A stretch of 64,000 nucleotides of DNA, taken from the NCBI RefSeq assembly GCF_921293095.1, contig NC_060246.1, positions 92,749,030 to 92,813,029 of the forward strand, given 5' to 3'. Position numbers and translations under genes: made by a program. The notes below the pieces were generated by a model. The model was not told the DNA's origin, made no database searches, and saw only the letters and a program-made list of their open reading frames with translations. Below are positions 1-13,130 of the stretch, piece after piece (position 1 is the first letter of the stretch; each line of letters starts with the position of its first letter). Source of the stretch: Ischnura elegans (Eukaryota; Arthropoda; Insecta; Odonata; Coenagrionidae).

Positions 1-2289
1 GAGCAACAGACATTTAAAAGCAGTGAAATTTCTCATGAAAACATCCTAGAAACACCCTAGATTCAAACAATAGTATTGTGGTGGCTAGACGGAAACAGGA
101 AAAGCTGTGTTGAGAGGTTGGCGGAGGAATTGTTCCGATGAGGAGAGACGGCAGCCCGAGACATCCTTTAAAGTGAGTAATTTCGTGGCCGTCTCCTCGG
201 GATAGCGAACGGAGAGAGACAGGCGTCTGCGGGAGGAGGAGGAGAGTGGGAATAGCCCTCCCTCCACCTGTTGGGAAGGCGCGAAATAAGAGCAAAAGGG
301 TTTATCTCTGGGCGGTGGTTGTGGCGGAATTAAAGGGAAAAATAGGTCGAATACCAAGCGGTTGACCTGCCTATAATATCTTTCGGGGGTTGCTTAGGGG
401 ATGGGGGGAGCAGACTTGAAGAGTGTGCCATGGGTGAGCAAGGGATGTTTTAGGGTAGTGTAGAAGGTGAAGGCGTACAGGCGAGGAATATACAGTTACC
501 GTGAATTTGAGAGACATTGATGGTATGAGTAGTCCGCTGCCGTCTAATGAACAACTTCGAGGAGGAGGTGAATATGAGAGGTATGAAACGCTCAAAAAAT
601 TAACGGACAAGAATTCATGATGGAGTCTTGAGATCTTGATCATTTACGCTGCTGGTTTTTGCAGTTCAACCTAAAGTGTAGACGAAAAACCGTAGCCCGT
701 AACCAAATGAAATCTAGCAAAAACAAGGTCGCTAGACTAACTCAAGTGGTTACACTGTACCAAGTTACCCGCTTCCTATCCACCCCACTATCTTCAGTGC
801 AAAGGACTAATTTTACATTAATGGATCTATGCCACGGTAAAGCACGCATGCAATTCAGAAAAATGTTTTTTGGAATTATCTCTAATTGAGAAACTTCTTT
901 CGCTATTTTTGGATTCTCTTCTGAGAATCCCTGTTCTTAAAATACACTCATGAATTCTATTCTTCGATGTCCATATCTCCAAGCTTAATATTTTTTCTTG
1001 CACGGCAGAACTTTCCGTATTTTATGCATTACTTTCATTTATATATTTATTGCCAACGGATTTCGCGAAAACGATTTTAGAATATTGTTAACCCAACTCC
1101 CTTGTATAAGAATAGAGTGACTTAAATTTGCTACTCAGTCCCACAGTCACTTTCTCTACCCCTGATAAATGGTGCACCGTATCTTTTACTCAACATTATA
1201 GAAATCTCATCAGCTTTGGGTTCCTTATTTCGTTTTCATCACAGTTCATCCTTAATTATAAATGAAGTGGAAGAAAACCACTGAGATTGTCAACACAATG
1301 GGGATTCTTTCACTCGGCATACGGCATAGGGTACATGCACGTACCTTTCAGGTGCTATAGAGAATTCCCATTTTCCTGCGCTAGAAACGCGATTTATAAC
1401 GGCAGCGACACTACAGCAATTTTTTCGCGAAATTTGTAACCGTGAAATTGAGAAGAGACGCTGTTCCATTTGGTTTTGACCCAAACGAGGAGAAAACGCA
1501 TTTGCGATACAGTAGAAGTTAAAATTCTTTTGAAGAACTTTTTTCTCCGTTGCATGTTTATGTTTTGTTGTTTTCACAAAGTATCCATTAAAGCAGTCTT
1601 AAAGGAAGAGAAGGAAATCTAGTTTTATCATGGTAATAATATCGTCCGAGAAAATATGGCACATTCGTCTCTTGACAAAAAGACATTCTTTCGTGAAGTA
1701 TTTTTACTAATAGAGAAAATTGTTTTCATCCGTTCGTGATAATAATAAGGCCTTGAAAGATTAGGAGGGAATTGCTAAATTTTTTTGACAAGCATACGAA
1801 TCTACGCGATATCCGAAAAACAGCTGCAAGGTACATGGAGGGGTTAAGTGTTATCTTTATGCAGTACGCTCTATGTTATATCCTTTAATTCTAGCTTAAT
1901 AATGATAGCTTAAACGTAACTACTTCATTGTGTACAAGCAATTTTATTCTCAAATTAATAACTGGGAACTTCTGAAGCCGTACGACCCACGATTTTCTCG
2001 GACTATGTTCCTTTTCTCCATCGCTAAGCTAAGGTGTGAGGTGATGGAATATATTTTCGGTATTGATAGTGACGCTCAAAACAGTGAGGCGTGAAAGTGA
2101 GAATAGGTCATTAAAATGGAAGCTTCCCACTTGTATAAATGTAAAAAAAACAAGATAACTTATTTAGGTATCAGCATTGAATTAGGCATGGAAGAGAAAA
2201 TAATTGAATTAATGACTCCACCGGTTGGATATTATCTCTTTTGGTCTCATCATCTTCTTATCGTATCCAATGCATAATCTCTTATAAGA
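1..2289. other. intergenic, no gene seen
   Basis: AT-rich sequence apart from a purine-rich plus-strand patch at about 100-560 with GGAGGAGGA runs. The open frames here are short, overlap on both strands in the low-complexity patch and resemble no family I know. A TTTATT at 1943-1948 reads AATAAA on the minus strand and could be the poly(A) signal of the minus-strand gene ending at 2290. Confidence 0.5.
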
Positions 2290-3263
2290 TTAAATTAGAA
2301 ATATCATATTATCATTGACATTGAGTATTCCACGTCTCGTCAGTGTCCAAGTTGGTTGAGATGGCCGAACGCAGGTGTTTCGAATGACTACAGTTGTTTT
2401 GAAGATTTCTATGATAAATTCAGGACCTAACCTACCAAAAAATTCATATCCTTTTTCACCAAAAAGTGGAATGCAGCTCATTAAGGAATCCACAAGTTGA
2501 TTCACAAACTTAACTAGTGATTCAATTTTTTCTGAAGAATTTCCTTCTCTCTCTTCACGATGTGTTTTGGTAATTTCATAGGAAACAAATGGACGAATAC
2601 TAGGAGAAAAGGATAAATTTAATTCCGATGAAACTACCGATAATAAGTCCAACATTGTATGAAGAAGAGAATTTAAGGGTCGAAGATTTTCGCGGCGTTG
2701 ATCAGCTGATATGTGCATATTCTCCGGTTTCTCACCTGAAACTGTAATCAACAAAAGCCAACGGACGCGGTGAGAGCCCGAATAAAATGCAGAGATCATG
2801 AGAATTTAAGGATTGGAACAATTTCCAATTACTTTCTACAGCGTGAGCGATAAAGTTTACATTCTTGTCTGATTCTTGCCTTTTTGTAGGATTATTTTTA
2901 GTACTAAACATTTCTAGATTATTTTTGAGTTACAAACCGAGCAATTTAAAAAAAAAGTATTTATGGACTGCTTCAATTTAATGATGTGACATTTTCAAAA
3001 GTATTTTCTGCACCGACACTTATAGTCTGAGTAAGTCAAATATTATGACTTAAAATAACTTCTAGTGGAATATTTGAATGTTATCATCTTTACTTACGAA
3101 GATCAAATTTGAGCTCAAATCGGTTGCCTTTGACACAATGCGATATTTCTTTGCAGTATTTCGTGCCGTCAGTGATGCTCTTTCGGTGCGTGGTTGGGTG
3201 GACGCATGGCGTGCCTCGTTTCAAACAATACTCGAAGATGAGGTACTCCTCGTCGATTAAGAG
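2290..3263 (-). CDS. unrecognised protein, 3' part of a spliced gene (two exons)
   Basis: I do not recognise the product. Two minus-strand exons join in frame: 3263-3098 (166 bp, 55 codons plus one base) and 2741-2290 (2 bases plus 149 codons and TAA), giving about 205 visible residues. The upstream exon ends at a near-consensus donor, TTC|GTAAGTA. It is preceded by a long pyrimidine-rich stretch in which the first AG is the one used (GCCGAG|CTC). The downstream exon follows TTGATTACAG. Phases match: C plus TT makes one codon. The first exon is Cys/Lys/His-rich (YCLKRGTPCVHPTTHRK, then CKEISHC); the second looks helical and ends without membrane segments. A second acceptor 6 bp downstream (TTTCAG|GTGAG) would remove two residues in the same frame. 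The last ~20 codons read through ordinary-looking DNA, so an undetected donor before the stop is possible. Exons further 5' (above 3263) were not found. Confidence 0.5.
2742..3097 (-). other. short intron of the unrecognised minus-strand gene
   Basis: The 356-bp intron runs GTAAGTA...TTGATTACAG on the minus strand. It is AT-rich, with in-frame stops, as expected of an intron. It separates two frames that join without a shift. Confidence 0.5.
3098..3263 (-). other. coding exon (upstream of the two visible) of the unrecognised minus-strand gene
   Basis: The acceptor is GCCGAG at 3264-3269 (complement) and the donor is GTAAGTA immediately below 3098. The exon is 166 bp, so it leaves one base that the next exon completes. 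The reading frame starts LLIDEEYLIFEYC and ends NRFELKFDL. Its ends are set by splice signals rather than by a start codon, so it is internal. Confidence 0.5.
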
Positions 3264-5996
3264 CTCGGCCCAAAACAACCGGTGACCCAAAGCGGAGAGT
3301 GGCCAGGAAAACGAGGGGAAACGGGAGGCAAAGGCGATCTCATCCAGGGGTTATAGAGCAGTCAGCTTCTCGCGTAAGCACTTAAACCTTCAGGAAGCGG
3401 ATGCAGAAAACGGCATGGAGACGTTGTATCGGGGATGGAAAGAGATGGCAGAGGAGAAGAAAAGGAGTGAACACCCTCCAGAATGGAATGGCATTGGGAA
3501 GTGCGGAGTCCCGCAGGACATAAGGAAGAGAAGGCTTTCGGGTAGGAATGGCGATGGATAGAGTGAATGAAAAAACGCAGAGAGCCAAAGAAACTAGGCC
3601 AAGTATCTAGAGAAAGAGATATGAGTAGGATCACGCGAGTAGACAGGTGGGGAGATGCCTTTGTCCCGACAAATTCAGCCGAAAGGAGCAAAGCGGCCAC
3701 TTTCTCCAGATTCTGACGCCCGCGGAATACGCTCTAAAAACAAGAGAAAATATTCCCTGAGGAATCCGAACACGTTGGAGAAAACAAGAGGGAAGCGATG
3801 GAAAATATTACTTCCCGCCGTGGAAAAGATATAATACAAAGAGGAATCCCTGTTAGGGGCCTGCGAGGAAAATCAGGACGGATAAGCGACTCACGAAATT
3901 CCCCGGAGGGATCGAAGGAAATGATGCATGGCATGAATGGAGCGGATGAAAGTATGAAAAGGGAGTAAGTCGTCCCAAGTGTAATAGACCTCTTACTTTG
4001 GTCGAGCTAACGGCGGAATATTTTGAAATAAAATATATTCAGCCTGGTAGGTTGAAGAAATCGACAGCGGATAATACTCTCAAGCACTCACTGTCTGATG
4101 CAACACGTTATGTCATCATTCACAAAAGTGTCCGCGTGGATAGTAAATGAAGTAATGCATTTCAGTGAATGACTATATCCAGTAAGTATGAAAGGGCTCA
4201 TGGGAAAGTGATGCACCTCAGTAAAATAAGACTAATGTGTAGAAAAAGAATCATTAATGAGAGAAAATGCGTAAAATAATGGCTCAAAGAAATCTAAAAG
4301 GGGGTCAAGTGAAATCGAAGCCACAATGAAAAGGTATGTCTTAAGGAAAAGGAGTTTAAAGAAGAGCAGAACGTTCATTGGCTTCGGAGGGTATAAAAAA
4401 GATCAGATTTAAGAGCTCCTTAGTGTTGATCAATCCATACTTGGGATTTAAGTACATTCATAAATTCTTACAGAGACCAGAAACAGGAATCGCGTATTCC
4501 TTGAAGGCGCGAGGAAATAAATTGTTTAGTTTTCTGATACCTAGGCTCAGATTTTTGATCATGAGATTATTACATGTTCGCTAATCTAATATGCAACGAC
4601 AACGCACACCGTTCACACCCCGGGACGCGATTCGAAGTCAAGGAGTTCGGTCTTTCCTAGCGAGCTGTGAAATAGGAAAAAAATAAATGCTGTAAGAAAC
4701 TCCCTATAAGATTTTCCCTCTAATTCTCATCATGAGCTGCGGAAAGCTCCCGCGAAGGGCTCAAGTTAGGACAAAGACTCACGATAAAGCCTAATAAACT
4801 TACTTAGGAGCTTTAAACAGTTGAAAAACGGTACATGATGAAGTAATTCAGAGCTATCCGGGATTATGCCGCTAACTTTACGATATCCTCTCCCTCCGAC
4901 GTTTATTTAGTACTTTATACTCTTCGCCACTACCGTGGATAATAACTCCTATTTAATGCTGGAGCGTGACGCCCAGTGCGGGAGAGAGAAGATAAACTAG
5001 ATTTCACGGAGCGGGCTTTAATTCCATGGCGGGGGGCCGAGGGGGACCTGTCCGGGAGAAGCTGTGACCAAGAGGTGGTCTTCCTTCGTCTTTGTGCCGC
5101 ACGGCAGAGGGGGCGGGGAAGGAAGATGGACGAGTGAGTGAAATGTTGGAAAGTGGCGGCGGCTGCAAGGGATGAGGAAAGCGAGGGGGATGTGATGCTC
5201 TTCGGTGAGATGAGGGTCGGATGCCGTCGGAAGGCCAGTGAGTGTGGGACGATGAGTCACCCTCAGGGACTCTCGAGGAAGGGTTGTAACAACAGAGCAA
5301 TATGTACTTATTAATAATCTGTACATATTTAAAGGAGGATGTCTGTTTGTCTGTCCGCTATGCATTTCCATACGGCGGCACGGATTGCTACCAAAGTTGG
5401 AACGTAGGTGCACCTCATGCATTCAAAGCCTTTGATGCTACGTCTTGTCGTGTCCGAAGCGTCCTTTGCGTCGTTTTCTCATAACCGTTTGTAACGTCAC
5501 GTTCGTTACGTCACATTCTGTGGTTGGAAATCCTGCCGGGTAGGCACGCCTCTCGACACACTCAAATAAAAAACATCACTGACAGGATTCTACACTTAAT
5601 TATTAATCATCTTGATGCAAACCTTTTCGCTGGAATATGCGTTCACACGATGTTTTTGGTCTACTTACGTACGGAAACACATAACGATCAATGCTGTGGA
5701 AAGAGACAGAAGCTGATCCCGTGCGCAGTACACGGAAATAACTTTTTCCATGACTTGTTATTACATATGTATACCATCATCATACCTGGTCTGTCCCTTT
5801 ACGTTAAAATCCTGCATTGTGACCTTGAGTTCCAAGTTTCTCGCTTCTCCGGATGTAATCATTCCCGTGCAACGCCGCGTGGCCTGCTAGTAATTATTAT
5901 AAATATTGATGACCAAACAGAAAAATATGCTGAAATATCGACTAAAATTAGACGTATCTGGAAAATGAAAAGGGAACATTTTGTAATAGCAATGGA
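3264..5996. other. no gene seen; purine-rich blocks and possible old transposon end
   Basis: Two purine-rich plus-strand stretches (about 3290-3960 and 4980-5280) produce long but overlapping minus-strand open frames rich in Ser, Pro and Leu. I regard these as compositional. At 5302-5560 there is a segment with TCTGTTTGTCTGTCC followed by a 60-codon frame of a kind seen near ends of interspersed repeats; it may be an old transposon piece. A 162-codon plus-strand frame at 5524-6012 has no recognisable domain and runs into the SINE at 6008. Confidence 0.4.
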
Positions 5997-6007
5997 GATT
6001 GAGTTGA

Positions 6008-6146
6008 TGTGATGGCTAGAGAATTGGCTTCCCAGACAGTGGGCCCGGGTTCAAATACCAGCGGTGACAGAGATATTTCACGGTGTCCAATCCCTACTTG
6101 AGCGCTCAGTGAAAGGCACTTACAGTGCAGTACTCCATCCGTCAGA
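6008..6146 (+). repeat. tRNA-derived SINE, 5' half
   Basis: The tRNA-like head has an A-box-like GATGGCTAGAGAATTGG and a clear B box, GGTTCAAATACC, at 6048-6059. The element is interrupted at 6146 by a hAT transposon and resumes at 8459. The tRNA part is too degenerate to name the parent tRNA. Plus orientation follows from the A-box to B-box order. Confidence 0.65.
6139..6146. repeat. 8-bp target site duplication, left copy (CCGTCAGA)
   Basis: CCGTCAGA immediately precedes the left terminal repeat and recurs exactly at 8451-8458 right after the right terminal repeat. Eight bases is the duplication length made by hAT transposases. Confidence 0.85.
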
Positions 6147-8450
6147 CAGGGATTGCAAGTGAAACGAAACGAAAATGTTTCGTTTCGACCCGGAGGGAAA
6201 CGAAAATATGAGGCCTAGGTTTAGTTTCGTTCCTGTTCGAAATAAAAATCACCAAGGAGTTTAGTTTCAACCCGGGACGAAACTTTACTCCCGGAAATGA
6301 AACTAAATTAATCGAAACTCCGCTGCTCATAGCAAGGGGGCGACGTAACTGCGATATATCGTATAGAAAACCTCTTTTGTTGATTTTTCCGAAGCCCCAG
6401 TGGTCCAACGGCCAAGCCAACATAGAGGCGCTGGTGTAGCCTGTTTTTCTGGGCAGTAATAAACTGGGGGCTGCCATATTGAATTTCGCTGTAAACAAAG
6501 GTGATATTAAGGCTTATTGATAGTTATTAGTGTTAACTGCAGACTTTTTTAAATTGCTTACAGTGTCACTTACGATTTTGGAATGTGCTCGATGAAGGAT
6601 ATGAGTCTCAATGATCTTGGTTATTGCTAAATTGCATGGGTATGAAATGTATTTGGTGATGAAAATGTGAGTAATTCTTTGTTTCCTTCATTATTCCATT
6701 TTGATTTCAAGCTGTGATTAGCTAACCTTTTCTCATGTTTTCAACATTTCTTGGTGTCTTGTATTCCTTATATTTCAATATGTTTTACATTTTATTTGTA
6801 GTTTTTGTAGTGTTCAAACTACTCATGAATCACTACTGCTATGCTTTGGTTTGTTTCATGCCAATCATTTTGTTGGTTATGTATTTAATTTGCTATTTCA
6901 ACTTTGTTATTTCAACTGTTTAATTGTCATCAATTGAGCATAATTCATTAATTGTTCTATAATGTTTACATATCTTAAAACTTTTTCATTTTGAAGTAAG
7001 AACTTAATTTCTACTACATTGGTATAAAATATTCATCACTTTTCTCGTTGTCTACTTTTGGAATACTTTCTTTCGCATAAGTGATGGATATTAACTTCTA
7101 AGAACCTTTCACTTTAAGACTCCTCTGCCAAGATATGTTATCTTAATGGGCACTCATCATGAACTACTTCCTACGAAATAATGTCCTTCTCCTTTCATAA
7201 TTAAATAATTATCTTCCATGAAATGATATCCACATTTGCATACTTATTTCTAGTGAAGTGTTGTTATGGTCTATGGTTTCAGGATTAGCATTATTTTCCC
7301 TGTCCCAGAGCCGTTGCAAGATACATCTACCTCAAGGAAAATTGGGTCACCCTCTTTGTCTATAAGTGTGGAGTGTTTACTTAAGTAATGGAACCTGTCT
7401 CCTATTACGCAAAGGCTGCTCATATCTCATGTTGTCATTGATATATCTCATGTTGTAATGTTGTAATGTTGTCATTGATATTTGTTGCTTGTGCATCTCA
7501 TGTCCTTGTAGAATTGTTAACTTCCACAGATTTCATCTCTAGTATGTCATATTTAAATTGTTAATGTTGTATTTCTTTTACCAGGTATTGTATCAATAAA
7601 TACCAATGTTCACTGAAGTAAGTTTCCGAGATCATTATTCTTACCAACCACCAGATCGCCAGTTGACTACGTACTTTAATCTTGTATTATGGTTACTTGT
7701 TTAGTAACCTGGGGAAGTTCATCAGGAAGATTTTCCTACATTCATTGCTTTTAAGTTTCTCGCAATTGTAGTAGCATTATTAAGCCTGAATAGCACGCCC
7801 TATCGTGACGCGAAAAAAAAGTTTGAAACACGCTCCGAGATGTGCATTCAAACTTCGCGGTAGCCTTGGACCACTGGCATAGATGGCACTAATGTATCAA
7901 AACCTATACGCATTATCCTTATGGGTATGTCACCCCCTTGCTCACAGTTCAGTTCCCATCCCAAAAGTTGAGTGAAGGGGGATTAGAGAGAATAGTTTCG
8001 ATCCATCACGTTTGACATACGTGTAGAGAGGTCAAAATATCCTGCTTAAAAATAGAATGGCCAGTTTGCGTTCACCGTTCTCCCGTTAGTGGTAAAAATA
8101 TGAGTGCCTCATGCGTCTAACGGCGGTAGGCCGAACCTCTACTTCATTCAGCCATACTTCGTACTTGGAGTGTAGGCCGAAACTAAACCATTCGAAGGTG
8201 AAGCACGCGGTCCCTCCGGTGCGAAAAATTATCTGCGTTTAGTTTCATTCCAGAGTTTTACTTTAGTTTCGACCCGAAGTAGTTTTAACTCCGATTTCGT
8301 TTCGACCTTAAGTTAAGCTCCCCAGGTTAGCTCCACTTAAGTTTAGCTCCCCGCATCCATTTCGTTTCGTTTCTACATTTCGCTGCAGGGAACGAAACTC
8401 TTGAAATTTTACTGGTTTTGACTTCCTTTTAGTTTCTGTTGCCATCCCTG
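6147..8450. mobile_element. non-autonomous hAT transposon, 2304 bp
   Basis: The left end starts CAGGGATTGCAAGTGAAAC. The right end, read inward on the other strand, is CAGGGATGGCAACAGAAAC, so the terminal inverted repeats agree at most positions over about 25 bp. A perfect 8-bp direct duplication (CCGTCAGA) flanks the element. Both subterminal regions (6150-6320 and 8220-8430) carry many direct and inverted copies of GTTTCGTTTCGAC-like words, typical of transposase-binding subterminal repeats. No frame over 62 codons resembles a transposase, so the element must have been moved in trans. It inserted into a tRNA-derived SINE and is therefore younger than that SINE. Terminal repeat, duplication length and the CAGGGAT start all point to the hAT superfamily. 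Confidence 0.85.
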
Positions 8451-8458
8451 CCGTCAGA
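8451..8458. repeat. 8-bp target site duplication, right copy (CCGTCAGA)
   Basis: Exact repeat of 6139-6146 directly after the right hAT terminus TTGCCATCCCTG. Confidence 0.85.
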
Positions 8459-8612
8459 TGGGGTGTTAAGCCGTGGTCCAGTGGGCGCCTATCGTTAATA
8501 TCAGGCTAATGCCGACGCCGGGTTTCTCTCCGCTCTTCCTTTCCTACCAATCCATACGGCTCAAATAACCTCAGCCGTCGGTCGTCTCCAAATACCATAC
8601 CATACCATGTTG
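8459..8612 (+). repeat. tRNA-derived SINE, 3' half with ATACC tail
   Basis: This continues the SINE broken at 6146, ending in a short simple-repeat tail of ATACC units (about 8594-8611). Joining both halves after removing one duplication copy gives an element of about 285 bp with a tRNA head and a microsatellite tail. Confidence 0.6.
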
Positions 8613-11600
8613 TAGGCATTACACTATCATCAGCAGGCATAGTACCCACATCTCTCTTCAAAAGACTATGTAATTTCAATATTGATGCAACGATTTATGC
8701 ATACATTACACTCGAAAGCAGCAATATCAAACACCTGTCACAATGTTCCAATGCTCAAACACCTGTTCGAGCATTGGCGCGAGGTGGTGCTACTTGGGGT
8801 GACATACGCGCTCACACTTGGGGCCGTATCTCGGGAATCACCGGTCAATGGGTCGTGGATTATCAGAGAAAATCAGTTGAAAAATTCCAGCGCCTTCTTA
8901 TCGCCATTCATATCCAAAAAACAGCCAAAAATTCCAAATTTTCTCAACTTTGAGTGCGATGTATGAGTGTCTTCCCGTCATCCAACTGCAATAATATTTG
9001 ACAGGATGTGTTTTAACACCAATTGGCATAAAAGGAGGGGGTGTTCCGAAAGAAACTCGAAAAATCGAAAAAATAAGGATAATAGTTTCTTCATATATTT
9101 ATTTTTTCTCCCTTTAATGTATTATAATTTAATGTTGACTACAACTCCATCTGTACAAATGTCAAACCTCCTACGGTCACATAGGCAGATAATTGATAAA
9201 TTCTGAGGATGAAATAATAAAAAAATGACATAAGTAACGGGGGTTGACTTGAATCCGCCACATGTAGGAACATATCAGAATAATATCTGAGAAAAAATTA
9301 GGTACCTATAATCAATAATAATATTAGTAATAGTTTCGTACTTCTTGGAGTTTGGTCGGTATTTGTTATACAAATAATATTGCGATTTATTTATTCCAGT
9401 TTTTTAAATTTTCATTGAAACCATCAAAGTTGCTTCATATATTTATTTTTTCTCCAATTAATGTACTCAAATTTAATTTTAACTACAACTCCATCTGTAC
9501 AAATTTCAAATCTGCAAGAAGATATTATTAAAAATAACAGTGGTCTAGAGAATCTTCATCATTAAATTATAATTTTTTGCGGCATGCCATTTGAGAAAAA
9601 ATTTCAATTCACAGTGATTCGTCATTGCCTCAGTAAGAAAGTAATAATTGTAGCAAAAACTTCTCTAAAACCGAAGTACAAACACGGCAGAAAAATGCCA
9701 AAAAAGGAAAATAAAAAATACAAAGAAGTGATCGTAGGTAAACATATTTTTACAAATTGACTCTTAATATTGCACGTGTCATGTGCTTTAAGCATATATG
9801 ATATTTCAAATAAACCTACAATCTAAATATAATGTATTGCTGATCGCATCAAGTTTCAACATAAGTTTAATTCGACAAAACAAAGGATTTTAACTTTTAA
9901 CCAGTGACGTGCAATTCTTGTTACACTACCAGTGACGTGCGGTCTGGGATACCGCAATAAATAAAAAATTCATAAAATGTTGCAAGGCCATTTTTATTGT
10001 TTTGTTTAATTTTTCTTTGAATGCTTAACTATTCTAAAACTTATATTAAAATTATTACATTCGCAATACGAACCAATTTGTCAGTAAAATTTTTTATTTG
10101 AAACAGGATCAAAAAACTGGTGCCAAAAACACTTGAGTTATAATTATTATACGATACTCGTATTTATGTATCAATATATCGCAAGATTTAAAAATAAGGC
10201 CTTAAATGTTAAATTTGTAAGGCTAATTAGTAAGGAGCCATGAAATTTATCCCGCTTATTCCTTTTCTTGATGCATTCTGCAGGCGATCAAAATTACAAT
10301 TTTTCACAAAGACACACACAGGCTTTTTGCATTGGAAAAATAAGAAAGAGGTTTTCCGTGTTTTTGTACGGCGTGAAAAGTCTACATATTGTATGCATCT
10401 CAACCTTTCAACTTCTTTAGCATCTTCCTACGGTAGATGGAGAATTTGCGCAATAATTTATCCTACCTGTATCGGGAGCCTTACATTTGACATTCTATGC
10501 TAAGATGTTCTGTCCCCAAATAGTTAGGAGGAGATCGACTGCTGAAAGATACCCGTAAATAAATGCTGCACTCCAGCCGTGGGCGCGCGAAATTTCGGGG
10601 TTCAATTGGTTCCAATTTACAAAGTACATGCATTACATGTGTACTGCCTGCTAGGGGTACGAGAAATTCACCACTATTTTATTCTAATTATTGATAACAT
10701 CCATAAAAATATTGGCATTTAACGAACAAAATGAGTAATATTTCCAATACAAACTGGATTTCATTTGTTTTTCGTTCGCCTTCAGAAACTTCTTGATTGG
10801 TCATTTATTCTAAATTTTAGAAAAATAAAGTGCTTAATTATCCACTTTGTACGACTGAAGATGCTTCCTAACAAAATATCAATTATTATTATACTTGATA
10901 AATAACTACGAATTGTTTTTAACATTTTTTAAAATCATTTCCACCAGCATTACCTTTATTGATTTTTCTAATTTAGTGACGTGCGGTCTCACAGACCGCT
11001 AATCGAATTCAATTGCAAATTTACAGAAATTAATAAGAGGAACGTTTAATTTTAAGAGTGGGATGTCCTTGTTATGCAAAAATATGAAGTTAACGAGAAT
11101 TATAGATATTTTTAAATATCAATTTAGAAAATATTCATATTTTAAGAAACGCAGCGGTCTCTCACGCAACCGGTTAAGGGTTAAAATAAATTTCGAATGG
11201 ACTTGATTCGTATAAATTTAGAAGCAAAGTATAGGGTGATTAATAATTAAATCAATTGGTGTTTATGAGTGAATGGTGTCGCATACACATCATAATCTTC
11301 GGTAGCTCACGTTAGACTCGTTGGAATTGGTGAGGCATAACAAATAAAAGGGGCGAATAATAAAATGAGACAAGGTGGTAACTAATTAGCACCACGATTA
11401 TCTTGATGCCTTGCTAATGTATGCATCGATGATGGAAAGCAAATTTGAGTTTCCATTCTGGAATCGACTTCCCGATCCCTTAAGTGACTTATCAAACCTA
11501 TCTAAGAGACTAACTGCTGTAACAACGTTTGATGCTTAACATGAAGCCCTGCGAGAATTACGCGGATATATTCCACCGAAATTCAACTCAAGAGTTTTAG

Positions 11601-13130
11601 AGTTCAATCCTGGATTTCATCTTTTACAAACACGTAACTAAATAACTTACCGTGACTCAACTTGGCGTGATTTAGGCGATGAGAGCTTTAAAAGAGCGTC
11701 TGCTGGTTCAAGACACTTTAAATCGTTGTAACTCGGCTTGGCATGGCCTCATGGACTAGTCGTCAAAGGCTCAAAAATGCCTTATTTTCCGATAATTTTC
11801 AGGTAACAATGAAGGAGTTTGAATAAAAAGATATCTATGAAATTGGTGATAAACGAGAACGTGCGTGCTGAAGTTTTTAGGAGAGGAACCTGAAGGAGGA
11901 TATTATGAGGAGGAGGCGGAGAGTATTTATGGAGTGAGCACTGTGAGGTGAAGTATGAGGGATAGTTTTGGGAAATTGTATGGGGGGATGAAAGAGGTTG
12001 TGAAATGTTTTATGAAGTGAAGTATGTTACCCATCCGAGTTGCGAAATTACGTGAAGAGACAACAGCCGTTAAGTTTAAAACAATGGTAAACAAGAAGCT
12101 ATGGTATGAAATGCAGGGTGTTTGGTGAGCGCTCAGCCAAGTCACATGCATGCCCGAGCTGGTCTCGCAACTACGAACGTAACACATCCTGAGGCGTGAT
12201 GAAATATGAGAAAATCGCGCCTCACTGGGTACTTTGTGATACTAAGATATAGTGTAGCTGCTCCTCTTACGATCCTAATTTCAACAGTACAACATATGTC
12301 GATAAAGCCACCTTATATGTTGCATTAAGAAAAGGGCTTACCCTCCAGCTTATGGAATATTAAAGCAAAATTTCAATACTACTTTTAAATTATGCATAGA
12401 ATAATGATGTCGATGTAACTTTGAAGGAGAACCTGTAGCGAAGTTATCGGTTTTTACGAATGAACATTATTCATTCATCGTGATATTGGTGATGTCTATG
12501 ATGAAAATTTAAACTTTAATCACAACCTGTCCAGAATTAAAATATATTATCACAAATAATCAAATAAAATTACACATGCATCACGATCTGTGGCTGGCAA
12601 ACCCACCTTCAGCACCGAGCATCACTCCCGACCGACCGGCCTTATTTATTCACATATCACTTATTATAAACTTTCGATGTTGCCTTGCAAATTTCAGAGA
12701 AAAACAGACCCTTATCAACAAATAATTGTTTTTCAAATGTGATAATTTTACCCCAATATATTGACAAGGGTTTACTCAGTGTAACTTGAAAATTAAAATA
12801 CGACAGCATACGTTTTGAGTGTAATAAATCACCTAAAAGTTAAATAAGACCATCCCAACGAGCCTGATAATAATAACAATAAAACTACATTATTTAGACG
12901 AGATTGAGGGTAGGTAGTCTCTTATTTCATCCGCGTCATTGAACGAACACTAAATATTATCAACGGTTTGCATCATCAATTGAAATTATCTATTGCAAGT
13001 TTTAAATAAAGTCATATATTAAATGATTAATTACATTAACGAAAGTGCTAAATTAGAAAATAATGAACGCAGATGAGACGAAATCCACAGAAATAGCAAC
13101 AAATAGTGATATAATGATTGAATAAATTTA
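8613..13130. other. intergenic, AT-rich, no gene seen
   Basis: No convincing coding frame. A segment of about 85 bp starting TTCATATATTTATTTTTTCTCC occurs at about 9090-9172 and again, diverged, at about 9432-9515, so there is a local direct duplication. The word AGTGACGTGCGGTCT occurs at about 9942 and 10976, with a related AGTGACGTGC at about 9902; its meaning is unknown. A segment at about 11810-11960 resembles 13450-13600. Confidence 0.5.

Noticed and set aside
5524..6012. 162-codon plus-strand frame
   Set aside because: No recognised domain and no promoter or splice context. It ends next to a SINE and is probably fortuitous or transposon-derived.
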